A stretch of DNA of 64,000 nucleotides from Pseudomonas fluorescens. Its GTDB lineage: Bacteria; Pseudomonadota; Gammaproteobacteria; Pseudomonadales; Pseudomonadaceae. The DNA lies in assembly GCF_902498195.1 (NCBI RefSeq), contig NZ_CABVIY010000010.1:186001-250000 (forward strand), written 5' to 3'. Made by a program: the position numbers and the translations under genes. Under the pieces are notes generated by a model. The model did not search any database. It saw only the letters and a list, made by a program, of their open reading frames with translations, and had not been told where the DNA came from. This document shows, in pieces, positions 9,173 through 19,609 of the stretch. The stretch's first letter is position 1; each line of letters opens with the position of its first letter.

Positions 9173-10168
9173 ATGAATTTACGCGTGCCTTCCATTCGCC
9201 ATGACGATTGCGATGAGCTGGCGGCCTTGTGCAAGGCCGGCGGCGATCCTCTGCGGCTGAATGTCTTGCGCGCACTGGCCAACGATTCCTTTGGCGTGCT
9301 GGAGCTGGCGCAGATTTTTGGCATCGGCCAGTCCGGCATGAGCCACCACCTCAAGGTATTGGCCCAGGCCGACCTGGTGGCGACCCGCCGCGAAGGCAAC
9401 GCGATTTTTTATCGCCGCGCCCTGCCCCACACCGGCCTGCTCGGCGGCAAACTGCATGCGGCCTTGCTCGAAGAAGTGGACGAGCTGATGTTGCCTGCCG
9501 ATGTGCAGTCGCGGATTACTCAGGTCCACGGGCAACGGGCAGCCGCCAGCCAGGACTTTTTCTCACGGGTCGCGGAAAAATTTCGCGCCCAGCAAGACTT
9601 GATCGCCGGCCTGCCGCAATACCGCGATAGCGTGGTGGCCTTGCTCGACAAGCTGAGTTTCAGCGAAGGCGCGACAGCCATCGAAGTCGGCCCCGGGGAC
9701 GGTGCCTTTCTGCCGGAACTGGCGCGCCGCTTCACCCAGGTCACGGCGCTGGACAACAGCCCGGCGATGCTCGAACTGGCACGCCAGGTGTGCGAACGCC
9801 AGGCGCTGACCAACGTCAGCCTGCAACTGGCCGACGCCTTGAATGGCGTGAGCCTCAAGGCCGACTGCGTTGTATTGAACATGGTGCTGCACCATTTCGC
9901 CGCACCGGCCGATGCGCTCAAGCACATGGCCCATTTGCTGCAACCAGGCGGTAGCCTGTTAGTGACAGAGTTATGTAGCCACAACCAGAGTTGGGCCAGG
10001 GAAGCCTGCGGTGATCTCTGGTTGGGGTTTGAACAGGACGATCTGGCCCGTTGGGCCACCGCTGCGGGACTCGTTCCCGGGGAAAGCCTCTATGTAGGCT
10101 TACGTAATGGTTTCCAGATCCAGGTCCGCCATTTTCAGCGACCGGCTGGCGACACTCACCATCGGTAA
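9173..10168 (+). CDS. ArsR-family regulator fused to a SAM-dependent methyltransferase-like domain (SahR-like)
   Basis: This 331-residue protein has an N-terminal winged-helix domain (residues about 15-95; FGVLELAQIFGIGQSGMSHHLKVL is the recognition helix region, within which no metal-binding Cys pair is seen) and a C-terminal class I methyltransferase-like domain. The SAM/SAH-binding motif VGPGDGAFLPEL is near residue 175 and VVLNMVLHHF near residue 245. SahR-type regulators of the methionine/SAM cycle have this layout and are thought to sense S-adenosylhomocysteine. It lies 18 bases before metK, so the two are one operon, with a perfect palindrome upstream. Autoregulation and control of metK are inferred. 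The start has no strong ribosome binding site. Confidence 0.85.
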   Translation: MNLRVPSIRHDDCDELAALCKAGGDPLRLNVLRALANDSFGVLELAQIFGIGQSGMSHHLKVLAQADLVATRREGNAIFYRRALPHTGLLGGKLHAALLEEVDELMLPADVQSRITQVHGQRAAASQDFFSRVAEKFRAQQDLIAGLPQYRDSVVALLDKLSFSEGATAIEVGPGDGAFLPELARRFTQVTALDNSPAMLELARQVCERQALTNVSLQLADALNGVSLKADCVVLNMVLHHFAAPADALKHMAHLLQPGGSLLVTELCSHNQSWAREACGDLWLGFEQDDLARWATAAGLVPGESLYVGLRNGFQIQVRHFQRPAGDTHHR

Positions 10169-10186
10169 TTTCAGGAAAAAATCGAG

Positions 10187-11377
10187 ATGAGCGAATACTC
10201 CCTTTTCACCTCCGAGTCCGTGTCTGAAGGGCATCCGGACAAAATCGCCGACCAGATTTCTGATGCGGTGCTGGACGCCATCATTGCTGAAGACAAGTTC
10301 GCCCGTGTGGCGTGCGAGACTCTGGTGAAAACGGGCGTGGCAATCATCGCCGGCGAAGTCACCACCTCGGCCTGGGTTGACCTGGAGCAGATCGTTCGTG
10401 ACGTGATCACCGACATCGGCTACACCAGCTCCAACGTTGGTTTCGACGGTGCGACCTGCGGCGTGATGAACATCATCGGCAAGCAGTCCCCTGACATCAA
10501 CCAGGGTGTCGACCGCGCCAAGCCTGAAGATCAGGGTGCCGGCGACCAGGGCCTGATGTTCGGCTACGCCAGCAACGAAACCGACGTGCTGATGCCAGCA
10601 CCGATCACCTTCTCGCACCAGCTGGTTCAGCGCCAGGCCGAAGCCCGTAAATCGGGCCTGCTGCCTTGGCTGCGCCCGGACGCCAAGTCGCAAGTGACCT
10701 GCCGCTACGAAAACGGCAAGGTTGTCGGTATCGACGCCGTGGTCCTGTCGACCCAGCACAACCCGGAAGTGTCCTACACCGACCTGCGCGAAGGCGTGAT
10801 GGAGCTGATCGTCAAGCACGTGCTGCCTGCCGAACTGCTGACCAAGGACACCCAGTTCCACATCAACCCGACTGGCCAGTTCATCATCGGTGGCCCGGTG
10901 GGCGACTGCGGCCTGACCGGCCGCAAGATCATCGTCGACAGCTACGGCGGCATGGCTCGCCACGGCGGCGGCGCGTTCTCCGGCAAGGATCCGTCGAAGG
11001 TTGACCGTTCGGCCGCCTACGCCGGTCGTTACGTGGCCAAGAACATCGTCGCCGCCGGCCTGGCCGAGCGCTGCGAGATTCAGGTGTCCTACGCCATTGG
11101 CGTCGCGCAGCCGACGTCGATCTCGCTGAACACTTTCGGCACCGGCAAGATCAGCGACGAGAAGATCGTCAAACTGGTCCGCGAAGTGTTCGACCTGCGT
11201 CCCTACGCGATCACCAAAATGCTCGACCTGCTGCACCCGATGTACCAGGAAACCGCTGCTTACGGCCACTTCGGTCGTACCCCGGCGACCAAGACCGTGG
11301 GTGACGACACCTTCACCACGTTCACCTGGGAAAAAACCGACCGCGCCGACGCCCTGCGTTCTGCCGCCGGCCTGTAA
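10187..11377 (+). CDS. metK: S-adenosylmethionine synthetase
   Basis: The 396-residue enzyme makes SAM from methionine and ATP. It carries the family hallmarks: [21 protein letters not shown] at the N-terminus, [12 protein letters not shown] (hexapeptide loop) near residue 118, and the P-loop-like [16 protein letters not shown] near residue 262. A GGAAAAAATCGAG leader precedes the ATG. It is co-transcribed with the upstream SAH/SAM-type regulator, which should link SAM production to cycle state, and it ends in a strong terminator. Together with ahcY and metF at 20-22.7 kb it gives most of the SAM regeneration cycle. Confidence 0.97.
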   Translation: MSEYSLFTSESVSEGHPDKIADQISDAVLDAIIAEDKFARVACETLVKTGVAIIAGEVTTSAWVDLEQIVRDVITDIGYTSSNVGFDGATCGVMNIIGKQSPDINQGVDRAKPEDQGAGDQGLMFGYASNETDVLMPAPITFSHQLVQRQAEARKSGLLPWLRPDAKSQVTCRYENGKVVGIDAVVLSTQHNPEVSYTDLREGVMELIVKHVLPAELLTKDTQFHINPTGQFIIGGPVGDCGLTGRKIIVDSYGGMARHGGGAFSGKDPSKVDRSAAYAGRYVAKNIVAAGLAERCEIQVSYAIGVAQPTSISLNTFGTGKISDEKIVKLVREVFDLRPYAITKMLDLLHPMYQETAAYGHFGRTPATKTVGDDTFTTFTWEKTDRADALRSAAGL

Positions 11378-11396
11378 GCCTTTCCCGGCTACACCA

Positions 11397-11431
11397 AAAG
11401 CCCCGCACGGTTTTGCCGTGCGGGGCTTTTT
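11397..11431 (+). terminator. Rho-independent terminator of metK
   Basis: AAAAGCCCCGCACGG and CCGTGCGGGGCTTTT pair around a TTTTG loop and end in a T-run. It lies 20 bases after the metK stop. Confidence 0.95.
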
Positions 11432-11461
11432 ATTGGCTTGCACCTGAGACCTCGCTGCCCC

Positions 11462-11527
11462 CTTCGCGAGCAAGCCCGCTCCCACAGCAAAACGCATCCC
11501 GATGTGGGAGCGGGCTTGCTCGCGAAG
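11462..11527. repeat. REP doublet, tail-to-tail orientation
   Basis: TTCGCGAGCAAGCCCGCTCCCAC and its inverse, about 20 bases apart, between metK and ligB. Confidence 0.92.
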
Positions 11528-11615
11528 AGGCCGGCAATGCCACCCGAAAATATCCGGCAAAACACCCACCCTTCACGCCAACGAACCCTCGCCTAGCCTT
11601 CACGCACCCCAATGA

Positions 11616-13310
<1,695 letters not shown>

Positions 13311-13409
13311 GGCCGGCAATGCCGTTGCACCCGGGAACCCTGTAGTACCGACAGGCTCAAACCTGCCATCGCCGCATCGAACCGATTGCCTTTTTCACAT
13401 GGAGCTTTT

Positions 13410-13805
13410 ATGAAATTTCTTTCACCGCTCGCCCTGTTGACCCTTTGCAGCGTGATGGCCGCCCCGTTGATGGCCGCCGAGGACGCACCGGAATTGACCG
13501 GCTGTGCCGCCAAGAAACAAGGCATCATCAACCAGATCGAACTGGCCAAGTCCCACGGCAATGCCGATCAGCAGGCCGGGCTGGAAAAAGCCCTGAGCGA
13601 AGTCACCGCCAACTGCACCGATGCCTCGCTGAAAAAAGAACGCGAAAACAAGGTGCTTGAGGCCAAGCACGAGGTGAGCAAACGTCAGGCCGACCTCGAC
13701 AAGGCCATGAAAAAAGGCGACCCGGAGAAGATCAACAAGCGCAAAGACAAACTCGCCGAGTCCCGCAAGGAATTGCAGGAAGCGGTGGATGAGCTGGATA
13801 AGTAG
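13410..13805 (+). CDS. DUF1090 periplasmic protein (YqjC-like)
   Basis: This 131-residue protein has a signal peptide (MKFLSPLALLTLCSVMAAPLMA). The mature part is helical and charged. Its first half carries a Cys pair (GCAAKKQGI and ANCTDASL), and its second half is Lys/Glu-rich and likely forms a coiled coil (ENKVLEAKHEVSKRQADLDKAMKKGD). This is the DUF1090 pattern, whose biochemical role is unknown; members are envelope proteins. GGAG lies seven bases before the ATG at 13410, which rules out the longer frame. It is a single gene. Confidence 0.85.
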   Translation: MKFLSPLALLTLCSVMAAPLMAAEDAPELTGCAAKKQGIINQIELAKSHGNADQQAGLEKALSEVTANCTDASLKKERENKVLEAKHEVSKRQADLDKAMKKGDPEKINKRKDKLAESRKELQEAVDELDK

Positions 13806-13848
13806 AAAACGGCTGAAATCAAGAGTCTTTGGTGCTTTCACAGCAGTC

Positions 13849-13942
13849 TTCGCGAGCAAGCCCGCGCCCACACTGAATCACTGTCAAACACAAAATTTGT
13901 GGCCGCCGGAGATCAAATGTGGGAGCGGGCTTGCTCACGAAG
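13849..13942. repeat. Decayed REP doublet
   Basis: The left copy carries CCCGCGCCCAC and the right copy GCTCACGAA, so both arms have drifted from the family consensus. It lies between convergent genes. Confidence 0.85.
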
Positions 13943-13963
13943 GCGTCAGACCGGTTACCGCAA

Positions 13964-14413
13964 TCAATGATCCCGAAACGCCTTATGACAAGCACTACAG
14001 GCATCCTCGACCTTCTGCACCGCCGGCCCCAGATTGCTGGCCTTGTAGGGTTGAACCTGGCTGGCAATTACCAATTCACCGGTGGCGCTTTCAAGATCGC
14101 GCGCCATGCCCTGAAAACGTGCCTGTTGTTCCCACACATCGCTCTTGGCGCTGGTGTGGTCTTCTTCACGCACCTGCGGGAAGTGCTTCCAGGGTTCATG
14201 GGACAATGCGTCGAGTTTCACCGCGCCGTCAGCGAACTTCGGACCATCGAACGCAATACGGCCACGCAACATGCCTCCCAGGTCTTCGCCGGTCTTGAGC
14301 ATTTGCTTGAAGATGGCCTTGCGCTGGCCAAGCGGCGAATTGGGGTCGACACCGCCGCACGCGGACAACGTCAGGCAGGCCAGCAATACAACAGAAAATC
14401 TTTTAAGAGTCAT
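13964..14413 (-). CDS. Cytochrome c'-type (c556-like) lipoprotein
   Basis: This 149-residue protein starts with a lipoprotein signal (MTLKRFSVVLLACLTLSAC, lipobox LSAC). It ends with one haem-binding motif, CSACH, near residue 140, followed by KAFRDH. A single C-terminal CxxCH in a four-helix protein defines the cytochrome c' / c556 family. Helix 1 begins with RKAIFKQMLKTGEDLGGM, which matches the family pattern. It should sit in the periplasm, tethered to a membrane. No redox partner is next to it, so its electron donor or ligand is unknown. Confidence 0.85.
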   Translation of the reverse strand: MTLKRFSVVLLACLTLSACGGVDPNSPLGQRKAIFKQMLKTGEDLGGMLRGRIAFDGPKFADGAVKLDALSHEPWKHFPQVREEDHTSAKSDVWEQQARFQGMARDLESATGELVIASQVQPYKASNLGPAVQKVEDACSACHKAFRDH

Positions 14414-14541
14414 GGTGGCTTCAGGTCACGGGAAACGGCGGCCAGTATCCTCGCGTCCCCGGCAAACACCAATAGCCCTATTATCAATACGGGTTGCATG
14501 AGCGCATGGAGCACTCAGGCAACCGGCAAAGGAATTACTCC

Positions 14542-15726
14542 ATGAACAGCCGTTTCAAGGCGTGGCGTCACAGCCTGGCCTGGACCCTGCCGATGGTAGC
14601 CCTGCTCGCAGGTTGCACCGGTGGCGACAACAAGCAGCCGAAAACCCACGCGCTGGCCACTTACTCCACCGCCACCTGGGAAGCGCTGCCGGCGGTCTCA
14701 GACACCGACCTCGTCGCCGGTTTCGGCTCGTGGCGCAGCGCTTGCACGCGACTCAAGGCCGACCCGGTCTGGGGCGGCATCTGCGCAGCCGCCGCCAACG
14801 TGCCGCAAACCGCCAGCGATATCCGCGGTTTCCTCAAGCAGAACCTCGATGTCTACGGTCTGCGCGCCGCCAATGACAACCCCAACGGCCTGATCACCGG
14901 TTACTACGAACCGGTCTACCCGGGCAGCCTGACCCAGACCGCCGCCGCCAACATTCCGGTGTACGGCGTGCCCGAAGACATGATCATCGTCGCCCTGGAC
15001 AGCCTTTACCCGGAACTCAAGGGAAAACGCCTGCGCGGTCGGCTGGAAGGGCGCGTCCTCAAGCCTTATGACGACGCGGCAACGATTGAGAGCAAAGGAG
15101 TCAAGGCGCCGGTGGTGGCCTGGCTGACCGATCCGATGAACCTGCAATTCTTGCAAATCCAGGGCTCGGGGCGCATCCAGATCGAAGGTGGCCGGCAGCT
15201 GCGCATCGCTTATGCCGACCAGAACGGCCACCCCTATCGACCCATCGGCCGCTGGCTGGTGGAGCAAGGCGAGCTGAAGAAAGAAGACGTGACCATGGGC
15301 ACGATCAGCGCCTGGGCCAAGGCCAATCCATCGCGCATTCCGGAGCTGCTGGGCAGCAACCCCAGCTATGTCTTTTTCACCCGCAACCCCGACAGCAACG
15401 AAGGGCCACGCGGCTCGTTGAACGTTCCCTTGACGGCGGGTTACAGCGCCGCGGTGGATCGCAAGGTCATTCCGTTGGGCAGCCTGTTGTGGTTATCCAC
15501 CACCAGGCCGGACGGCACGGCGCTGGTACGGCCAGTCGCGGCGCAGGACACCGGTGGCGCAATTGCCGGCGAAGTTCGCGCGGACCTGTTCTGGGGCACC
15601 GGTGATGCGGCCGGGCAACTGGCCGGGGACATGAAGCAGCAGGGGCAGATCTGGATGCTCTGGCCAAAAGGCGCGGCCTTGCCCCAGGTGCCGCAGGTGG
15701 CTGATGCGGAGAAGACCAAGCCGTGA
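14542..15726 (+). CDS. mltA: Membrane-bound lytic murein transglycosylase A
   Basis: The 394-residue lipoprotein (lipobox LLAGC, Cys near residue 25) cleaves peptidoglycan glycan strands, leaving 1,6-anhydro ends. MltA signatures visible: GLITGYYEPVYPGS, FLQIQGSGRIQ and the C-terminal catalytic region AAQDTGGAIAGEVRADLFWG with the conserved Asp. GGAATTACTCC precedes the ATG at 14542; the longer frame from 14494 has no such signal. It is a single gene, acting at the inner face of the outer membrane. Confidence 0.95.
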   Translation: MNSRFKAWRHSLAWTLPMVALLAGCTGGDNKQPKTHALATYSTATWEALPAVSDTDLVAGFGSWRSACTRLKADPVWGGICAAAANVPQTASDIRGFLKQNLDVYGLRAANDNPNGLITGYYEPVYPGSLTQTAAANIPVYGVPEDMIIVALDSLYPELKGKRLRGRLEGRVLKPYDDAATIESKGVKAPVVAWLTDPMNLQFLQIQGSGRIQIEGGRQLRIAYADQNGHPYRPIGRWLVEQGELKKEDVTMGTISAWAKANPSRIPELLGSNPSYVFFTRNPDSNEGPRGSLNVPLTAGYSAAVDRKVIPLGSLLWLSTTRPDGTALVRPVAAQDTGGAIAGEVRADLFWGTGDAAGQLAGDMKQQGQIWMLWPKGAALPQVPQVADAEKTKP

Positions 15727-15751
15727 GTCAAATGCTGTCAGTCAAATAGCT

Positions 15752-15836
15752 TTCGCGAGCAAGCCCGCTCCCACAGTTGACCGAGTTCCTTCAGCTGGAA
15801 TGTGGTCGTATGTGGGAGCGGGCTTGCTCGCGAAGA
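15752..15836. repeat. REP doublet, tail-to-tail orientation
   Basis: Two perfect inverted family copies with a spacer of about 40 bases lie between convergent mltA and the MAPEG gene. Confidence 0.92.
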
Positions 15837-15857
15837 CTGCCTGAAGAGCGATGAAAT

Positions 15858-16241
15858 TCAGGCAGACACAACAAAAAGCGCCACGATCAACCCCATCCCC
15901 ACAAACCACATCAACGACCGCAACGTCGCCAGATCCGTCAGATAAAAAATGATGTACAGCAGCCGACTGGTGATGAACAACACCGACAGCACATTGATCG
16001 TCACCAATTCCGCATTACCGGCCAGGTGAGCCACGATCACCGCCGCGGCGAACGCCGGCGTCACTTCAAAACTGTTCAGTTGCGCCGCATTGGCGCGCCT
16101 GCCCAATCCATCCAGCGAATCGAGAAAATCCCGAGGGTCATGGTTGTCTTTCAACCGGAACCCGCCACTGATCTTGGCCACGCCCACACACACATAGGGC
16201 AGGAAAATCGCGATCAAAATGCACCACAGAGCAACCGTCAT
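15858..16241 (-). CDS. MAPEG family membrane protein
   Basis: This 127-residue protein has about four transmembrane segments. The MAPEG pattern is seen: an N-terminal helix, then NAAQLNSFEVTPAFAAAVIVAHLAG near residues 55-80 (the conserved N-x-x-E-x-x-P motif), and LFITSRLLYIIFYLTDLATLRSLMWF. The eukaryotic relatives handle eicosanoids and glutathione; bacterial members of this kind have no settled substrate. It is separated by 31 bases from the upstream EamA transporter gene on the same strand, so co-transcription is likely. Confidence 0.88.
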   Translation of the reverse strand: MTVALWCILIAIFLPYVCVGVAKISGGFRLKDNHDPRDFLDSLDGLGRRANAAQLNSFEVTPAFAAAVIVAHLAGNAELVTINVLSVLFITSRLLYIIFYLTDLATLRSLMWFVGMGLIVALFVVSA

Positions 16242-16272
16242 AAAGCCATCCCTTCTTCACGTTACACAGCAG

Positions 16273-17106
16273 TCAGAATTTCATCACCAGCATGCCGATC
16301 AGCACCAGGCTACAGGCTAAGAGCCGAGGCCGGCCGAAAGGTTCTTTCAGGTAACGCATACCGAACAGCACCACCAGGATCACGCTGATCTCGCGCAAGG
16401 CCGCCGCTTCGGCAATCGACCCCAGCTGCATGGCCCACAGCACCAGAGCGTAGCTGAACAACACGCAGAACCCGACCGCCAGCCCCAGGCGCCATTGCTC
16501 ACGCCAGAACAACTTGAACGCCGGTCGCTTGCGCACCCAGGCCAGCAATGGAAACGGCCAGGCGCTGATCAGCGTCACCCAGACCAGGTAGTCCAGCGGA
16601 TGCGACCAGCGTCGCAGCGCCTGCCCATCGATGTAGGTGTAGCACCCGATGCACAGGCCAATCAGCGCCACCACCGGCAACATCGACCAGGGCAGGCGCG
16701 CCCCGCCTCCGCCCTGCCAGAGCAGGCATAGCATGCCCAGCGGGATCAGCAGGATCCCGAAGATCTGCTGATGGGTCAGCGTCTCTGCGGCGAAGATCAG
16801 CGTCAGCGCCAGCACCACCAGCGGCGACAACCCGCGCATCAGCGGGTAGACCAGCCCCAGGTCACCCACCCGATAAGCCTGGATCAGCAAATAGCGATAG
16901 AGCAGCTCGAACGCTGCGGAGGCCAATATCCATGGCCAGATTTCAACGGGTGGCAGCGCCACGAACGGCAGCATCACCGCGACAAACAGCATCGCCACGC
17001 TGTCCATGCAGGCCACCACCAGCAGCCGCTCGGCGCTGAATTTGATCAGGGTATTCCACGCCGCATGCAACAGCGCCGCCACCAACACCAGAGCCGTCGC
17101 AAGCAC
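16273..17106 (-). CDS. EamA/DMT-family transporter
   Basis: This 277-residue protein has roughly ten hydrophobic segments in two tandem halves, the EamA (drug/metabolite transporter) layout. It begins MLATALVLVAALLHAAWNTLIKFSAER, typical of the first EamA helix with its conserved AxxHAxWN. The second half ends EISVILVVLFGMRYLKEPFGRPRL, matching the conserved end helix with the E-P pair. The substrate cannot be read from sequence. It is upstream of and probably co-transcribed with the MAPEG gene. Confidence 0.88.
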   Translation of the reverse strand: MLATALVLVAALLHAAWNTLIKFSAERLLVVACMDSVAMLFVAVMLPFVALPPVEIWPWILASAAFELLYRYLLIQAYRVGDLGLVYPLMRGLSPLVVLALTLIFAAETLTHQQIFGILLIPLGMLCLLWQGGGGARLPWSMLPVVALIGLCIGCYTYIDGQALRRWSHPLDYLVWVTLISAWPFPLLAWVRKRPAFKLFWREQWRLGLAVGFCVLFSYALVLWAMQLGSIAEAAALREISVILVVLFGMRYLKEPFGRPRLLACSLVLIGMLVMKF

Positions 17107-17141
17107 GGCACACTCCTTTCTTGTTACCGCACTGTCCCTCT

Positions 17142-17219
17142 GTAGGAACTGCCGAAGGCTGCGATCTTTTGATTTTAAAGATCAAGATCAAAAGATCGCA
17201 GCCTTCGGCAGCACCTACA
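17142..17219. repeat. REP-like doublet, second family (GTAGGAGCTGCCG... GCGATCTTTTGAT)
   Basis: GTAGGAACTGCCGAAGGCTGCGATCTTTTGAT is followed at once by its near inverse ending GCAGCACCTAC, forming one long hairpin. The second family differs in sequence from the main GTGGGAGCG family. Four copies occur in this window. Confidence 0.88.
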
Positions 17220-17403
17220 TAAGCGCGCAGAGAATTGATTCGCGATATGTCAGCAGCTGTTTATACTGCAAGCGACCACGCCGCACTCAGTTGCGCACAG
17301 ACTAATTCCAATAAAATCTGCCTCCGGCCGCTCTCATAGAGAACGGTCTTGGGCATGCGTACGCCTGATCACAGCGTCAAGACTACCGACAGAGACCTTG
17401 CGC

Positions 17404-18573
17404 ATGCCACTCGCTTTGCTTGCCCTTGCTGTTGCCGCGTTCGGCATCGGCACCACTGAATTCGTCATCATGGGCCTGCTGCCCGATGTTGCCCGCGACC
17501 TCGCGGTGAGCATTCCCCATGCCGGCCTGCTGATCACCGGATACGCCCTGGGCGTGGTCTTCGGCGCGCCGATCCTCGCGGTCGGCACCGCGAACATGCC
17601 GCGCAAAGCCACCTTGCTGGGCATGACCCTGATGTTCATCCTCGGCAACATGCTCTGCGCCCTGGCACCGAACTACGCCACGCTGATGGCGGCGCGGGTG
17701 GTGACAGCGCTGTGCCACGGCGCGTTTTTCGGCATCGGCTCGGTGGTGGCCGCCGGACTGGTGGCGCCGAACAAACGGGCGCAGGCAATTGCCATGATGT
17801 TCACCGGCCTGACCCTCGCCAATGTACTGGGCGTGCCATTGGGCACCGCGCTTGGCCAATACGCCGGCTGGCGCTCGACCTTTTGGGCGGTGTCGGTGAT
17901 TGGCGTGATCGCCGCCATTGCGCAGTGGGTCTGGTTGCCGAAGGACATCGCCATGGACAAGGCCAACCTCGCCAGCGAGTTCAAGGTGCTGGGTAAGATC
18001 AACGTGCTGTTGGCGCTGGGCATGAGCGTGCTGGCCTCGACCAGCCTGTTCAGCGTCTTTACCTACATCGCGCCGATCCTGCAGGACATCACGGGCGTCA
18101 GCCCCCATGGCGTGACGATCATGTTGCTGTTGTTCGGCGTGGGGTTGACGGCGGGCAGCATGCTCGGCGGACGCCTGGCTGACAGCCGTTTGCTGCCGTC
18201 ACTGGTCGGCATGGCGTTGGCCGTGGTGCTGGTATTGGCCGCCTTCAGCCAGACCAGCCACTCGGTGATTCCGGCCGCGATTACCCTGGTGCTGTGGGGT
18301 ATTTTCGCCTTCGCCCTGTGCCCGATCCTGCAACTGCTGATCATCGATCAGGCCCACGAAGCGCCAAACCTGGGTTCGACCCTGAACCAGAGCGCATTCA
18401 ACCTCGGCAACGCGGCCGGTGCCTGGATCGGCGGTTTAGTAGTGGCCAGCGGTGCGGACCTGGCGGACCTGCCCTGGACGGGCGCGCTGGTCAGCGGCCT
18501 GACGGTGCTGACCGCACTGTTCTACATCTACCTGCAACGTCGCGGCGCAGCTGAGGTCCACGCATCGAGCTGA
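17404..18573 (+). CDS. MFS transporter, AraJ-like
   Basis: This 389-residue protein has twelve predicted transmembrane helices. It begins MPLALLALAVAAFGIGTTEFVIMGLLPDVA, the hallmark of the AraJ/YdhP/NepI branch of the major facilitator superfamily. These are proton-coupled exporters of sugars, nucleosides or drugs; the substrate here is unknown. An in-frame TTG lies two codons upstream; the ATG at 17404 is preferred. Its stop abuts the stop of the convergent channel gene with no spacer, and its likely terminator hairpin lies inside that neighbour. Confidence 0.9.
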   Translation: MPLALLALAVAAFGIGTTEFVIMGLLPDVARDLAVSIPHAGLLITGYALGVVFGAPILAVGTANMPRKATLLGMTLMFILGNMLCALAPNYATLMAARVVTALCHGAFFGIGSVVAAGLVAPNKRAQAIAMMFTGLTLANVLGVPLGTALGQYAGWRSTFWAVSVIGVIAAIAQWVWLPKDIAMDKANLASEFKVLGKINVLLALGMSVLASTSLFSVFTYIAPILQDITGVSPHGVTIMLLLFGVGLTAGSMLGGRLADSRLLPSLVGMALAVVLVLAAFSQTSHSVIPAAITLVLWGIFAFALCPILQLLIIDQAHEAPNLGSTLNQSAFNLGNAAGAWIGGLVVASGADLADLPWTGALVSGLTVLTALFYIYLQRRGAAEVHASS

Positions 18574-19461
18574 CTATTTCTTGATCTGCGGCGGGCCAGG
18601 CTCTTCACCCTGGCCCGCTGTATTTTTCGGCGGGCCGCTTTCACTGCGAATCTGCGCGTGGCTGATCAGCGCGAAGATAAAGCTGCCGCCAATGATGTTG
18701 CCCGCCAGCGTCGGGCCGGCGAACACCAGCCAGAAATCCTTCCACGGTAATTCACCGGCAAACACCAGGTACGAGACTTCCAGCGAACCGACGACGATAT
18801 GAGTGAAATCCCCCAGCGCCATGAAGTAGGTGATGAGGATGATGATCCACATCTTGGCGCTCTCCATGGACGGGATCATCCAGACCATGGTGGCGATCAT
18901 CCAGCCGGAGATGATGCCTTTGGCGAACATTTTGCCGGCGTCGTTCTCCATGACCTTGCGCCCGATGTCGAGAAAGGCCACGTCCGTCTTGCTGTCGAAA
19001 ATGGGCAGTTCCAGCATGACATAGGCCACCAGCAGCGTGCCGCAGAGGTTGCCGATCAGCACCACCGACCACAGTCGCAACAAGCGGCCGAAATTGCCCA
19101 GCGTGGGTTTGCTCATGATCGGCAGCACGGCCGTCAGGGTGTTTTCGGTGAACAGTTGCTGGCGGGAGAGGATCACCGCGAGAAACCCTGCGCAGTAACC
19201 GAAACTGGCGATCACCTTGTAGCCTTCGCCGTCCGGCAGGCGCGAGTTGAGCAACCCCATGCCCATCAGTGACAGGCCCATGGTCAAGCCGGCGGCCAGG
19301 GCCGACCACCACAGCGCGGCAACGGTACGTTCCAGCTCCTGGTCACCCTGGGTACGGATGATTTCATGCAGCACCGCCGCGCGCGGTGGCTGGCCCTTCT
19401 CGACTTCCTGCTGCTCTTTGGCCGAGAGGTCGGGGGTCTTGCCGTCTTTTGGCGAATTCAT
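18574..19461 (-). CDS. Formate/nitrite transporter family channel (FocA/NirC, YfdC-like)
   Basis: The 295-residue protein has a charged N-terminal segment of about 45 residues, then six transmembrane segments with two-fold internal symmetry, as in pentameric FNT channels. Family features: SRQQLFTENTLTAVLP (omega-loop region) and the later FTHIVVGSLEVSYLVF plus AGPTLAGNIIGGSFIF. The long hydrophilic N-terminus and Gly/Pro-rich C-terminus resemble YfdC more than FocA. The transported anion is unknown. It is convergent with the MFS gene with a zero-base gap. Confidence 0.9.
   Translation of the reverse strand: MNSPKDGKTPDLSAKEQQEVEKGQPPRAAVLHEIIRTQGDQELERTVAALWWSALAAGLTMGLSLMGMGLLNSRLPDGEGYKVIASFGYCAGFLAVILSRQQLFTENTLTAVLPIMSKPTLGNFGRLLRLWSVVLIGNLCGTLLVAYVMLELPIFDSKTDVAFLDIGRKVMENDAGKMFAKGIISGWMIATMVWMIPSMESAKMWIIILITYFMALGDFTHIVVGSLEVSYLVFAGELPWKDFWLVFAGPTLAGNIIGGSFIFALISHAQIRSESGPPKNTAGQGEEPGPPQIKK
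18591..18627 (+). terminator. Candidate terminator for the MFS gene, inside the convergent channel gene
   Basis: GCGGGCCAGG and CCTGGCCCGC form a perfect 10-bp stem around an 8-base loop and are followed by TGTATTTTT. It starts 17 bases after the MFS stop but lies within the 3' coding part of the FNT gene (the PGQGEEPGP region). Confidence 0.6.
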
Positions 19462-19520
19462 GGCGTGCGCACCGGTAGCGGATCATTTAGCTACGACCTG
19501 TGTCACTCCGATTACGTTCT

Positions 19521-19600
19521 GTAGGAGCTGCCGCAGGCTGCGATCTTTTGATTTTCGTGACTGAACACCCGAAATCAAGATCAAAAGATCGCAGCCAGCG
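19521..19600. repeat. REP-like doublet, second family
   Basis: GTAGGAGCTGCCGCAGGCTGCGATCTTTTGAT is paired with ATCAAAAGATCGCAGCC; the right end has diverged (AGCGGGTCGCGC). Confidence 0.82.
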
Positions 19601-19609
19601 GGTCGCGCA

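Noticed and set aside
17398-17403. TTG start two codons before the MFS gene's ATG
   Set aside because: The ATG at 17404 begins the conserved family sequence; nothing favours the rarer start.
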